Below, piece by piece: positions 33,569 to 44,950 of a stretch of 64,000 nucleotides of DNA. How positions within the stretch are numbered: position 1 is the stretch's first letter; every line of letters starts with the position of its first letter. A program made the translations under genes and the position numbers. The stretch spans positions 85,597,918 to 85,661,917 of the forward strand of contig OZ038382.1 in the NCBI GenBank assembly GCA_964036045.1, written 5' to 3'. Source of the DNA: Eutreptiella sp. 'Long Island Sound 2002' (Eukaryota; Euglenozoa; Euglenophyceae; Eutreptiales; Eutreptiaceae). The notes under the pieces are model-generated. The model was not told the origin of the DNA, did not search any database, and was given only the letters and a program-made list of their open reading frames with translations.

Positions 33569-35440
33569 TGTTGCTATAGGGCTCCCGCTGGGGACCAGCC
33601 CACTAGTGTATCCCTTGCCCGCATTGAAGGGGCATATCTTGAATTGCTCCCAGTCCTCCGCGGTGTTGTGGTCGCATGGGCAGCAGGTGTGTTTCTCTGG
33701 GATGTGAATGTGCCTGCGGGCGAGCCACCCGGCGACCCTGGTGAGGAATGGTAGTTGCTCACTGAGGAGCTAGATGCGCCGCTTTAGCAAGTGGGCTGGG
33801 ACTAACTCTGGGCGTAGCGCCGAGTGGTAGAGGGGGACTTTCAGTGTCTCCTGGTGGTCTTGGATGTGCGCTTGGCTGTCTGTGTCGCCGAGTACTCGGG
33901 CAAGGTGTTGGATGGGGTTTGGGCAGTAGCAGACTCTGTCGTGTGGCGTATAGGGGGCGTCTTTTGGTACCTAGTCTGGGCTCTGATGGGGTTCTGGCTT
34001 AGGGGGTAAATGCTGGAGGTGTGTGTGGTTGCAGTCCAGGTCTGGCACCTGGAGGGTTGGCAGGTGCGTGATGCATGTGTGCACCTCCTGGATGTTGACC
34101 CTACGATTCCCGTACTGGTGCCTGTATGACTCCTGCTTCACGATGTGGACTTGGACGTATGGAGGGAGGCTGCAGAGGGCTTTCCAGAGCATCAGCGCTT
34201 GGGTGCCGAGGCTTGTCGCGGTGGCCTGGTGGAGTGGTTGTCGTGCTATGCGGAGGAGTAGGTGTTTGTTGACAGTGGCGTCCCCCAGGAACCAGACTCG
34301 GACAGCGTGCAGGAGGTAGGCGGGCAGGGTATCCGCGAGTCTGGTGATGGCGTCTGCCATGGGCCCCAGCTCCCCGTGCGGGGAGGCCCTGTAGGTGGTG
34401 TGGCCCGTATGGTGGTCCATGTGGTAATGTCCCTCGGTGCTGGTTAGTTCCAGGGTGGCTCCCCCAGTGATGGACGTGAGGGCGGACTCGCCTGAGGCAT
34501 CAGTGAAGAAGACGAGGTCCGCTGGTGATGGCTGTGGGAGGCGGCATGGGTTCATGGGCAGGTAGGCGTATATGGCGAGGCGTCTGGTGAGGTGGGCCAC
34601 CAGGGTCCCGGGCTGCAGGATGGGGGTGGCATACACTCCCATTCCTTTGGAGATGATGCGTTTTGTGCGGGGGGACACTCCTATGAGTCCCTGTTCTTGT
34701 CGTCCTTGTGTGAGGTAGGAGTTGATGTAGTGCAGGATGTAGGCTGTGACCGGGTTCAGGTTTCGGCATCTGAGGGTTTGTGCTAGATGTTCGGGCGTGT
34801 GGCACAAGTGGTGCAGTGGATAGTAGTGGTGCTGGAGTTTGCCCGCTCTGCCCGGTTCGTGCATGCTGTAGCGGATTGCGATCCCTGTGGGGTGAGGGCG
34901 GGGCCGGGTTGTTGTTTTCTCGAAAAGCCATTGGGGTTCGTGGGCCGGGTTCCATGCCACTTTCGGGCTCGTGTCGGTCTGGTGGAACCAGGGGTCACCC
35001 AGGCGTAGCCCTGTGGTGGCACGTGGGTTGTGGGGTGGGTGTGGTAGCGTGCTATGAGCTGTAATACGGGCCATTGTGTCCTGGGTGCGTTCCGGTCACA
35101 GGCCAAACATGTGCGGGGCATGTGTTGGGAGTCGTGGGGGACCCCCGGTAGGTCTTGGGGTGTCATGTGGTGTTTTGGTATGCGCCACTTTGCCCCGTGG
35201 CGGATGATGGTGGTCTGCGTGGGTTTGGCCTAGTTGGGGGCCAGTAGTAGGGTTAACGGCCGGACCTTGCTCGTCGATTCGAGCCAATAGATGCGTAGGG
35301 CGTCGTTGCCAGGACGCGACATGCGTGTTGCACTCTGAAGTCTTGGTAGGCGGTTTTCGTGTCTTTATTGTCCGATAGGTGTTTCCTCGTTGCCCCTGCC
35401 GTTGGTGTGAGGTACTGGTGGAAGAGGCGGTACTGAGGCC
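33564..35440 (-). pseudogene. LINE ORF2 copy A: zinc finger, RNase H and knuckle region
   Basis: Minus-strand homologue of 49400-51290 in copy C. From the 5' side: a C2H2-like segment (CLACDRN...ARYH), in which the first His is Gln, then an RNase H domain (VFFTDASGES, HGELGPMADA, GDATVNKHLL) and the PHQSPD block. A nonsense TAG at 33971-33973 replaces the Trp present in copy C. The C-terminal Cys/His knuckle (CPCDHN) follows after further frame damage. RNase H would remove RNA from the hybrid during reverse transcription. The 5' end at 35437-35440 is the inversion breakpoint. Confidence 0.8.
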
Positions 35441-37979
35441 AACCATCTCATTTCCCGCACCCGAACGGAGGCCGGCCCCTCCCGCATCGACGTACGCTAC
35501 GGCGACCACACCACCAATATTGGGTCAGAGGCCCGATAGGGCCCCCTTCCACTAGGACCCACAGGCCATAGGCCCCTGCACATTGGCCTCACAATCCCCA
35601 ACCTACCCCCCAACCCCCCAGAGGATGCGGACCAAGGCTTGCCGCCCTGCCTGAAAATGCCCCCACTGCATGACAAGCAAGCCTGGTCCCAGTACCACAG
35701 CGCCATAGACCGCGCCTGGCGCAGCCAACAGGACCCCACCGAGCTACTTACAGCCATGCGCAAGGCCGCCGTCGCCTGCGGTTTCCAGCAGCAACCCCAG
35801 GCTGAAACCGACCAACCACCCACAGCCCTAGGAGACATGCTCCATGCCCTCTGGCATGCGAAGCAACAATTGGCGACGCTCCTCCACACCGACACCCTGC
35901 AAGCCCGCCACCACATACAAGACTGCAGAAGGCGGATAGCCCACATCAGAGTGGACCTGTAGCAGTCACACATCCGCAGACAACAGCGCATCGCCCAAGA
36001 ACGCGAGCCATATGTGCGCCAGAAAATCCCCTACAAAGCCATACGCCACCTCGACAACGCCATGACCTACACCGGCCACCGCACCATCAGCACAGTTGGG
36101 CAGGCAGACGGCTCCAACAGCAACAACCCGGCCACAGTGCTCCAGGCCACCAAAGACAGCTTCCTCCACCAACACACCCCCACCCAGGACACACTGGACA
36201 GATACACCCAAAACAGAATCGAACGCCTCCGTCAGGTCTTCAACCACGCCCAGAGGAGGCAACTAGAGAAACGCCCTTCACCATTCACGAAGTCGGGAAG
36301 GCCCTCTACAGTCTCGGAAACACAAAAATCCGGGCTACGACGGCCTCCCTGCGGAGGCGTACTATCACCTCCCCACCAACCTCCCCAGCATCCTCGCCCA
36401 GCGCCTGTCGGACATCGTCACAGGGCAGTCCCCCTGCCACCGGACTGGTCCAACGTTGTCAGCCCCCTTTACAAAAAGGGGGATTGGGCCAACCCGGACA
36501 CCTGGCGCCCCATAGTGTGTGCAGTCACGGAGGTAAAGATTGTGTGGACCATCCTCCTGCGCCGCATCTGCCCCCACCTGGACTGCCACATACCCACCAG
36601 CCTCTGGGGAGCTATCCCAGGCTGGTCCACACACCAGGCCATCTTCCTCCAGGACACCGTCGCCGACATTGACCCATTGGACCTCATCATCGCCTCCCTC
36701 TAAGTCAAGGGAACCTTCCCAAACACCCCCTGGCTCCTTTTGGAAACAGTCGGGAAACACCTGGGACTCCCCTTCTCCAACTTTACCTCCAAGTACATCT
36801 GCACCCGCAAGTACACAGTCCGCACCTGAGCGGGCCTCACCCCCTTCCTGGAGCCAGGCAGCAGGGTCTTCCAGGGAGGAGCGGAAGGGCCCTTCCTCTA
36901 CCTCCTCTTGACACTCCCGGTCGCCGTCACCATCGGGGGGGACTACCCGGCCTACGCGCCCTACCTCCTCCTCTCCCCCCTGGTGGGTTTTGTGGACGAC
37001 ACCAACCTCATGGTCGCACACACCCCATGTGAACCCCACACGGCAGACGACGGACCGACGGTCACCCAGCAGGCCAAAGACTTACTGGACGTGACCATCT
37101 CCTATCTCTCTCACAACAACCTCATTGTCCACCCTACCAAGTCCGTAGTCATGATCAAAGGGGCTGTCACAAACCAACCCTGGGATCACAAGGGCCCCAC
37201 ATAAACGTTGTGGAGGCCACCGGCCACTTGGGAGTGATCCAGACCATCAACCCCGACGATACCACCCTCCCCCCAAAGTTGCAGTCACACCTGGCCCATC
37301 ACCCAGAATATGCGTCCCTGGCCACCAAAGCCCGCTCTCTATCACACCAAAGCTTGGCGTACTACCTCAGAGGGGTCTGGAACGCCTCCATAGGCGTCCA
37401 AGCACTCCAACTAACGCAACCCACGACCGCCCTCCAACCGGCCAAACACGCCGTCACAAACGCATGGGCAGCACACGGGGGCTGGCCCACCTCCATACCC
37501 ACTCGAGCCAACCGTGCGGCATGGCCCCATTATGGTGACGCCATAGGGGACGAGGTAAAGGCAGCCTACACCAGACACATCGCACTCCTCCTCCACCGCA
37601 TGACCCACAACCAGTCCCCGTCAGTCCGTGAAGTCACGACAATCAAACTCCACGCCGCGCAACGAGCTCGCAACAGATGCCCACGCTAGATACTCCACCA
37701 GACAGGCATGCCCACCAACACCAACACCCGCATCTGGAACCACCTGCAGCTTTTACTCCCTTCACCACACCACGCAAGACTCACCAACCAGACATGCCAG
37801 GAGGAAGGACCCCTGGAAGTTCTCTGCGAGGACCTACACCACCGCCCGAAAAACACCATCGACACCATGGACCTCGTTGGCGCCTCCATTACAGTGGTGT
37901 ACGTCACTCTCCCCCAAATGAGGGTCCTTCACCACAGCGGGACACACCACACCCCTTTCCTACATCTCCCCGAGTGGCC
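35437..37979 (+). pseudogene. Inverted segment of LINE ORF2 copy A: end of endonuclease and RT
   Basis: This part of copy A reads on the plus strand, opposite to its flanks. It runs from SRIDVRYGD (end of the endonuclease) through the RT (TNIxRPL-type block KKGDWANPDTWRPIV, GAIPGWSTHQAIFLQDT, and FVDDTNL with catalytic Asp pair at 36989-37000) to the HHTPFLHLPEWP block. A TAA at 36702-36704 replaces the first catalytic Asp region (SLDIKG in copy C), and further stops and frameshifts follow. Both ends are GGCC (35437-35440 and 37976-37979). Non-functional. Confidence 0.85.
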
Positions 37980-39176
37980 TTCTAGGTCGGCCGCCAGTCC
38001 ACGAGCCCCAGCATGTTGCTGGTGTTGCAGACTGCATGGTCTTGGGTCGTGGCATGTCCTCCGCGGTCTGCCGGGATGGGGGCGGCGTTCATGTCGCCGA
38101 TGATGATGGTGGGGGCGAGCATGGCCATCTTGCGGTATGCCTTGGCCAGGGCTTGGAGGAAGACTCCGTCGTGTCCCTGAAGGGGACGTGGGTGTTGATG
38201 ACATTTAGTTGCCATCCGGCCCGGACGACTTTGTAGACGCTCAGTCTCCCCGGGACGCTGCGGTGGTGGACGGGCTGGACGTGGATGCCCGCTCTAGCAT
38301 ACAAGGGGGTCCCCTGGTGCCAGTAGCATTTGTATGCATTCCGGTCCGGGGTATATATGGGGCTGGGTTCTGGAGGGTCGTCGCGTTGAAGGCCTTGCTC
38401 CTAGAAAGTGAGTAGGTGGGGGACCGAGTCAGTCCCCTGTGTCATCGGGAGCTCTTGGAGGGCGGCGGTGGCGTCCTTGGAGTATGTGATGGCCGGGTAG
38501 TTGGGGTTAAGGAGGTTCATGGTTTCCTTGATGGCCGCGGGCCGGGGTCGTTGGGGCCTTCGTTTCCGGCCCTTGCCCCATCGGGGAGGAGGATTGGGGC
38601 CCCAGGACTCTTTGCAGGGTGGTGAGGGCTTGGGTGGGCGTTGTGGGGGGAGGCCCTGGCTTCATTGTGGTATATGGCATGGTTGAGGGATTTCCCTGGT
38701 GTACTTGGTGCCCCTGTGGGCCTTGTTCTCGGAGCTGACTTGCCGGATGGGTTGTGTGCCATTGAGCTCCAAGTTGTTGCCCTCTGGCTTGTCCCTGGCG
38801 CTGCCTTTGTCGAGCTCTCGTTGGCGCCGTCGGGTCACCTGGATTTGCACCCCGACGTTTGGGCCTGTGCCCTGGAGGCGGTACTGGATCGTGCCCTCGC
38901 ACCAGATCGAGTCGCCCATGTGCTTGTTGCGGAAGGGCTGTTGGACTCTCGTGCCCTTTTGCAACTGTGCGTATGCTTCGGGCTGGGGCGGCGCCTGTGG
39001 CGGGAGGAAGGATGACTAGGATGCCCCGTCGGGGTGGGCGGGGGGGTTGGACGGGGCGGACGCGGGGTTGGGGGGAGAGGCCGGGGTGGGTGTGGCGGGT
39101 TTGAAGATTGTCGCCCTGCCGTCTTTTCTCGCCTTTTTTGAGGCATGGAGGTCCCCCGCCAAAAAAACACAATCAC
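37976..39176 (-). pseudogene. LINE ORF2 copy A: N-terminal region and start of endonuclease
   Basis: Homologous to 53870-55070 of copy C. The N-terminal part is Pro/Ser-rich, followed by a conserved block (HMGDSIWCEGTIQYRL and ENKAHRGTKYT) of unknown function. The APE-type endonuclease follows, with TF-stop-EQG (Gln mutated to stop), WQLNVINTHVPF and IIIGDMNA (38086-38110; the GDxN motif of EEP endonucleases). The domain is broken at LVDWRPT by the inversion. This endonuclease nicks target DNA to prime reverse transcription. Multiple frameshifts. Confidence 0.75.
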
Positions 39177-39179
39177 TGC

Positions 39180-39740
39180 TCACACTGCGAGGTTCCTCGA
39201 AGGACGGCCGCTATGTACATTTCCTAATGTTTAATATAAAACCCTGAGGTGCTGAGCACTAACTGAAAGAAACCAAAGGCTCAGGTTTTTATTGTACACG
39301 AGCGTACACAAAAGGAAACTTAAAAAGTGGCTGGTACACGCTGTGGTCACTGCAGGTTGTGTGGATGTTCACTAGAGTTGTTTCAGTGAAATGTTGTGCC
39401 GTGTTTTCTCGCTTGTTGGGGCCTAGGGGCGGGTCCGCCCTTGATTCTGCGTGCTTGCTTTGGCGGGACTGGAGGTGGTGGGACTGGAGGGGATCGGGGT
39501 TGGAGGAGGAGTCCGTAGCCTGCTGGCCGGGGTCCCGCAGCGCGGGTTCCGCCGGTGTTTGCATGGTCGCCTTCGCGCGGTTTCCTGTGAGGTCCACGAA
39601 TCTTTGGACTGTCTCTGGGGGTCTGTGGGCAATGGCAATGCGGGTCAGCTGTCATTCAAGGGGTGGTGAAGGTTGTAAAATTGTCCTAAACAGCCAAACA
39701 GTACTCCCGGTGCTATTGTACCCGCTTGGGTGCAAGCGGG
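39180..39740. other. Uncharacterised GC-rich segment
   Basis: Between the 5' end of LINE copy A and the inverted LARD-family LTR fragment. A minus-strand stretch (39597-39289) is open and polar (DLTGNRAKATMQTPAEPA...), rich in Gln, Ser and Pro. If it follows the inverted LTR in sense it might be the start of that element's interior, but it does not resemble 8101-9197. No function can be assigned. Confidence 0.3.
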
Positions 39741-42166
39741 GCCAGTATGGGCGCGTTCTCCTTAGCCGAGGGAGTCACAAGCGATGGCAAAGCACTACAC
39801 AAGAAGTCCGAAACCTTGCTGAAACTCAGAGTGAGCGCAGCGATTACAAAAGTAGCCCTTTCGTACCTAAAAGGAGGAAAAGAGATACATCATGCAACCA
39901 CAAAAACAGTATGTACACAAGACCAATTGGCACAAAGGGAGTCAGAGCAATCAAACAGGGTCCCATACAGAAACAAGGGTAGTTATGGGAATCAAGGACC
40001 TTCACCCTGACACACATAGGGGGGTAGGATACAACTTAATGTGGGCCGTGAGATTTACTGCAGGCATCAGGGCACACAAGCAGGATAAACCAGAAATCAG
40101 AGGTCACTGACATTCAAGTGCTCCCTAGCCACAGTAGGGGGGTTTGAAAGAAATGCATGTGGAAGCATCCAAACGGCAACAGTCCCCTAACATGATCCCA
40201 AAATATACTGGTCTATCTCAACGATACCACGACACTGTATGTAGTCTGATGGGCTGCGCACTTTGATGAAACTCCCCAACAGTGAAAAACAAGGGAGAAA
40301 AGAATGCAAAAAAATCCAACATAGTAAGAGCGTAAGGTCTGGTAAAGTGCATGCACAAAGGATCAGGGGAGGAGCTCATTGTCTCAGAAGGACTGAACCT
40401 ACCTTCCGCAGGCTTTGGAGCAAACCAGCAATCTCCAATACACATTTTTTGAGGTCATTTTTAGTAACCTCAAAAAGGTTCCATGACCATGTTTTACACA
40501 CAGGATTCAAGTTAAAATTGAAGTGACATATGGATGTGGACCGATCCTTCAAGAATAGGCCAAGAGTCCAATAACCAAAATATGACCCATAGACACTGTT
40601 GGTAGGCCATGGACAAAAAGCCGGCCCAAAGGTGACCTGTGGCCTAGCTTTGCCATGGACCTGAAGTGACGTCATGGAATTAAGAGTTTTTGACAAAATA
40701 CCTGATAGAATTTAAAATAGTGAACCTATGTACCAGTAAGCTTCAACTAAATGCTCAACGTAAATGAGACAGCACCATTGAGCCATAGGAGAAGACCCCA
40801 AGGTCTAACTCCTCATAGGTACTTTACTCTTAGCCTGTAAAGTGACCACATGATAGGGTTGCTTTCAAGGCTCTCTATAGACCTGGTTGGAGCCATGTAA
40901 AACCACTATGCCATAGGCTTGGCAAAATAGGTTCAAATGCCTAAGTATGTCATCAAGCATACCCAACAAAGTCTAAATACCCAACGTAGACACCTTGGAG
41001 TGAATGAGGGTGAAGGAACAAGGGAATCTGACCAAAAGAACCCAACAAACCAAGTCCCTGAAGTGGACACGTGACATTGTGGATCTCAAAAATGGTTTAG
41101 AGATTCGGTTGCCGTGAGATGCTGGCGGCACCAAATTCATCAGACAAAACACATCTGTGGAGTAAAGAGGCGTGGCCCCCAAACAAATCACCTTCCAGGT
41201 CAAAATGCAACGATGACGTTGAATTATTAGCTCAACAAGTGAGCACGTACCCAGGAAAAAATCCGACATACATTGTGGGCAATTTCTCCTATGCATGAAA
41301 TTAACTCAAAATGGCGTGCACAAATTCGAGGGAAGGGAGCTTTGGCACGTCCACGGGTTACCACCTCAACGGTATATGAATAGTAGGGACCCAGTAGGCA
41401 CCCATGGATCAAGAGTGTGAAAGAAAACTCCATGATAGTTCATCTCCGTGGTCACCCCAAGTGAGGTCATGAAATTCATAGGTCAAAAATGAAGTTGATC
41501 TTTTCAATACTCAAACATGGTACATGAGCGCAAGTAGGACAAACAACAACCAAAGATGAAGCAGACACATACTACAACACGCACAAAGAGAACTTGGGTT
41601 CCAACTCTCCATGGGCTTCGAGTACCCAGCCCGCAAAGTGAGCGCATGATTGGGTAAAGTTGAGTGAAAGTTAACATGAAAATGACATAGTGAAAAAAGC
41701 TTAAAATGATTCAAAATACTTTACGAAAAGAAGATGTTTGAGGCTCGAAGTGAGTCACAGTCTTCTATATCTCGGAAGTAAGCATCAATTACGTACAAAG
41801 CAAGCTTTAACTTGACTTCAGGCAGCATGATATCTTAGAGATATCATGTCAAACGCTGAGCAGATGACAAAAGGTGTGCTCAAGTCTAAGTCATCTAAGT
41901 TGATCTAGTGCTTAACCACTGGCTTGGAATCCATTGTAATAAACACATACGTGCACTCCAGACATGCAGTGACATTCATGCTGAGAAATTAGCAGACTTC
42001 GACACAATGGCCTCGTGCAAGAAGCTCTTAAATCCGTCCATACCAGGGCCAAAAATGGCTCTTTTGGGCCATGGATGGCAGCCCCATCATGATGTCTTGA
42101 CCCACCATGGTTATTCAATGAATTCCAAATGTCAAAATAAGTTGACCCAAAGTGTTTTGGGTCCGT
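39741..42166 (-). mobile_element. Diverged inverted LTR fragment of the LARD family
   Basis: The reverse complement is colinear with about 5200-8050 of the LARD 5' LTR. Anchors: 40436-40460 matches 6927-6950 (AAAATGACCTCAAAA), 40083-40110 matches 7287-7310, and 41821-41850 matches the hairpin at 5538-5565. Spacing agrees within about 30 bp. It lacks roughly the first 900 bp of the LTR. Many substitutions make it much older than the LARD copy at 4301-17315. Confidence 0.7.
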
Positions 42167-42184
42167 GTAGGTAGGTAGGTAGGT
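42167..42184 (-). repeat. (TACC)n tail of LINE copy C
   Basis: Four to five TACC units on the minus strand at the end of similarity with copies A and D. Confidence 0.75.
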
Positions 42185-44950
42185 GCACTCTGTCGTGGAG
42201 AGGCGCCCCATGGTTCCCCCTGGCGTCGCCCCTGTGACGAACAGGAAGAGGCTCCGCGCATGAAGAGGGGAGGCCGCTTACATCCCGCTAGACCTGACTG
42301 TTGGCCCCCGACAAAGCGGCCCCCGGCAGCACTGGTAGGACTGATGGCCGCCAGCGTGATGTGCTTGTCTCACCGGGAGGGTGTGCCCCCGTGCTTGCGC
42401 ACGTCCCCTCCTTTAGGCGGAACCCTAGAGGTTCGCCGGACTTCCTGGCGTATCCTGTTGCCAAGGCATGCATGCGCGTTCTTGGTACTGGGGTTCCGAG
42501 GCGCTTGGGTCCCGCACGCTCCGCCTCGAGTCCCAAAGCAGCGCAGGCCTTAGGATGCAGCCCTACCCCTGGTCTCCGGATCTCGTTTGGCCGGGTCACC
42601 TGCATGGCATGGGCTGCCTCAGTGCCCGGGCTATGGACACTGGGTTTCCTACTGTTGTGTGGCGTTTGTGTTTGGGTCCGGGTCGTGGTTGGATGTGGGT
42701 TTCGGTAACCCCGCCAGCCCTGGCTGGGGTCTTGGGTGGGTGTTTGGGTACGGTTTGCGGTGTCGTCTCTCTTTTGCCGGCTGGGGTTTGCGGTGTTTGC
42801 GGTTGGACTTGGGTTTTGGCCCGCACCCCATCTTTCGTGGTTAGGGTTATGGGACGTGTGTGGTTGTGTGCGCGCTCCGCCTGCACCCCGCCATTCCCGG
42901 TTCCGGTGTGCGGTGTGGGCGTGCGTGCCGGGGTCTTGTTTTTCAGCTGCGCCCCGCCACTCCTTGGGGAGATGTTGGGGTGTGTGTGTGCTCGCGTGCC
43001 CGTCCCGCGTGGTGTCCTGCACCTCCTCGTTGGGGGTGCTGTGCGGGGGTGTGTGGTTGGTGCCGCGCCCTGCCACTCCTGGCTGGGGCGTCGGGGCGTG
43101 TGTGTGTTTGTGCGCGCGCCCTGCTTGTTCCCTGCCTTTCCTGGCTGGGGTGTGCTGTGTGGGCGTGCGTGCTGCGCTCGGGTCTCGGCTGTGCCCCGCC
43201 CTTCCTGGTTGGGTTGTTGAGGAGTGTGTGCGGTTGCGCGTGTGCCCCACTTGCCCCCGCCCTTCTTGGGGGGCCACCTGTGGCGCGGGAATGTGCGGGT
43301 GTTGCCGTTTTATGTTATTTTTTTTTCGGGGGGGGGCGTGTCGTGTTTTGGCTTTGCGGTGTCAGTCGCTGGCTGTCCCGGTCTCGGGTCTCGTGGTGTC
43401 TGTCCATTTTCTCATCCCCTCTCTCCCGGGCTGCGTTTCTGGGTTTTGGTTTTGTTTTTTTTTCGTCCCAGCATGGTGTGTGTCTGCGTGTTTTGGGTGT
43501 CCCTTTTCCCGATGCGCCGCTGCTCCTGGCTTGGTGTTGCCGGTTTTGGCTGGGTGGTCCTTCTGTGCCCCTTCTGAGGGGTCCTGTCTTCGGTGCCTTC
43601 TGGGTGGGGAATTTGGCCGCCTGTTGCGGTGTTGGTGGGCAGTTTGGTGGTTGTGGGCCGTTCTCGCCCCCCCCCCCTGTTTTTTTTTTGGGGGGGGGTC
43701 TGCCTGTACCTCCCTCTGCCTTGTGGGCTGGCGCACGCACTGGTCGGCATTCAGTGTGGTCCTCCGGGTTGCTGTTGGTGGTTGGGTTTAGCCTGGCCGC
43801 GTCCCGGCCCCATGGGTGGGGTGGGTTATGTACACGTTGGGCTCGGCGCCCCTTCTTGCCAGGTTAGGTTTCGGCTGCCGGCTGGGCGGCTGCGCCAGGC
43901 GGCTTCGTGTGGCTCTGGGTTAGGGGGGCTGGGGTTGTCCGTGTCCTTTCGCCTCCGCGGAGCTGGTTTTAACTTTCTGGGTGGATCGCCACCGTTGTTG
44001 CCGGGCGCGCGGTGGCCCCTCGCCGGTGTGTGGCGGGCTGGTGCGGTTCCTTCCGGGGTTCGCGCTGGATTGTTTTGGTTAGGTCTTCAGGTTAGGGTGA
44101 GCCGTGCCGTGGTGTGTTGCTCTGTGCCGCGTCGCGTCGCGTCGTGCTGTGGCGTGTTGTGCTTTGGGGTGCCTTGTTGTGGTGCGTTGCACTGTGGCGC
44201 GCTGCGGTGCGGTGTGCCGTGCTGCCTCGTGTTGTGCCGTGGTGGGTCGGTGGAGGTCAGCCTGGCCTGTGTTGTGGTGCGGAGTGCGGGTCGGAGTGTG
44301 GCTGGCTGGTTGCGGGGGGGTGCGGTTAGGTGTGGGTTGCTCGCTGGGTCCGTGCTGTGGGGGCCTGTGCGTGCCGCTCAGGCTGGTGGGTCGGGTAGGT
44401 GTCCGTGGGGTTGCCTTCTCTGGGGGTCCTGTGCCTTGGTCCCGTGTCCTCCGGGGGTTCCGGCCCCTAGCCCTGGATGCTGCGGCCGTGCCTTCCTCCT
44501 CTTCCGGTGCCTGTGGGGTGGCCCTTGTGGTGGCCAGGGGTCGTCGCCTGGCGGTGAGGACGTGGGGATGGGCTGCGCGGCGGTGTTCGCAGCGGCTTCC
44601 TCTGTGGGTGTAACCTGTCCTCCCTGTGTAGGTGTGCCCTCCATCCCCTGTGTGGTTTCCGGTGGCTGGTGGGCGTGTGCTGGTGTGATCTGTACGGCGT
44701 CCGATTCGTGCTTCGGCGGCGTGTGTTGGGGGCGTGCGCCTCCGGGGGTCGTGAGGCGTCCGCTGGGGGTGAGGAGGCGCTGGTCCCTCCGTCGTGGTAT
44801 GCCCTTCCTGCGTGTGGGGCCCGTTGCCCGCCGTGGTGTCCTCTTTCTTTGCGCCTCGGTCCCCGTTCCTGCCCCTTCCTGGCCCTTGGGTGGATTCCTG
44901 CCCCCACGTTGTGTCGCTTTGGGTGCCCTGTCCCTATGGGGGCCTACCCC
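42185..44950 (-). other. 3' UTR of LINE copy C
   Basis: 2.8 kb. The conserved 3'-terminal module is at 42185-42665. Beyond it is G/T-rich sequence with T and G homopolymers (about 43317-43335 and 43681-43699), the pentanucleotide array at 44091-44245, then C/T-rich sequence. Open frames are opposite-strand artefacts of the skewed composition. Confidence 0.6.
44091..44245. repeat. Pentanucleotide array, copy C
   Basis: Imperfect GTGCC/GCGTC/GTGTT units of 5 bp at the position of the larger array at 3702-4012. Confidence 0.6.

Larger units (their letters stand above)
1341..39180 (-). mobile_element. LINE copy A, nearly full length, twice interrupted
   Basis: Three separated pieces (1341-4300, 17316/17390-22372 and 33564-39180) are colinear with the uninterrupted copy C at 42167-55050. 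They are split by a LARD-like LTR element (4301-17315) and a Ty3/gypsy element (22373-33563). Removing both leaves about 13.6 kb, against about 13 kb in copy C. Order in the sense direction is ORF2 (EN, RT, ZnF, RNase H), overlapping ORF3, G/T-rich 3' UTR, TACCC-type tail. A segment containing the RT (35437-37979) is inverted. The element is APE-type by its GDMN-bearing endonuclease. The 5' end is placed near 39180, where similarity to copy C stops, and is accurate only to tens of bases. Confidence 0.85.
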
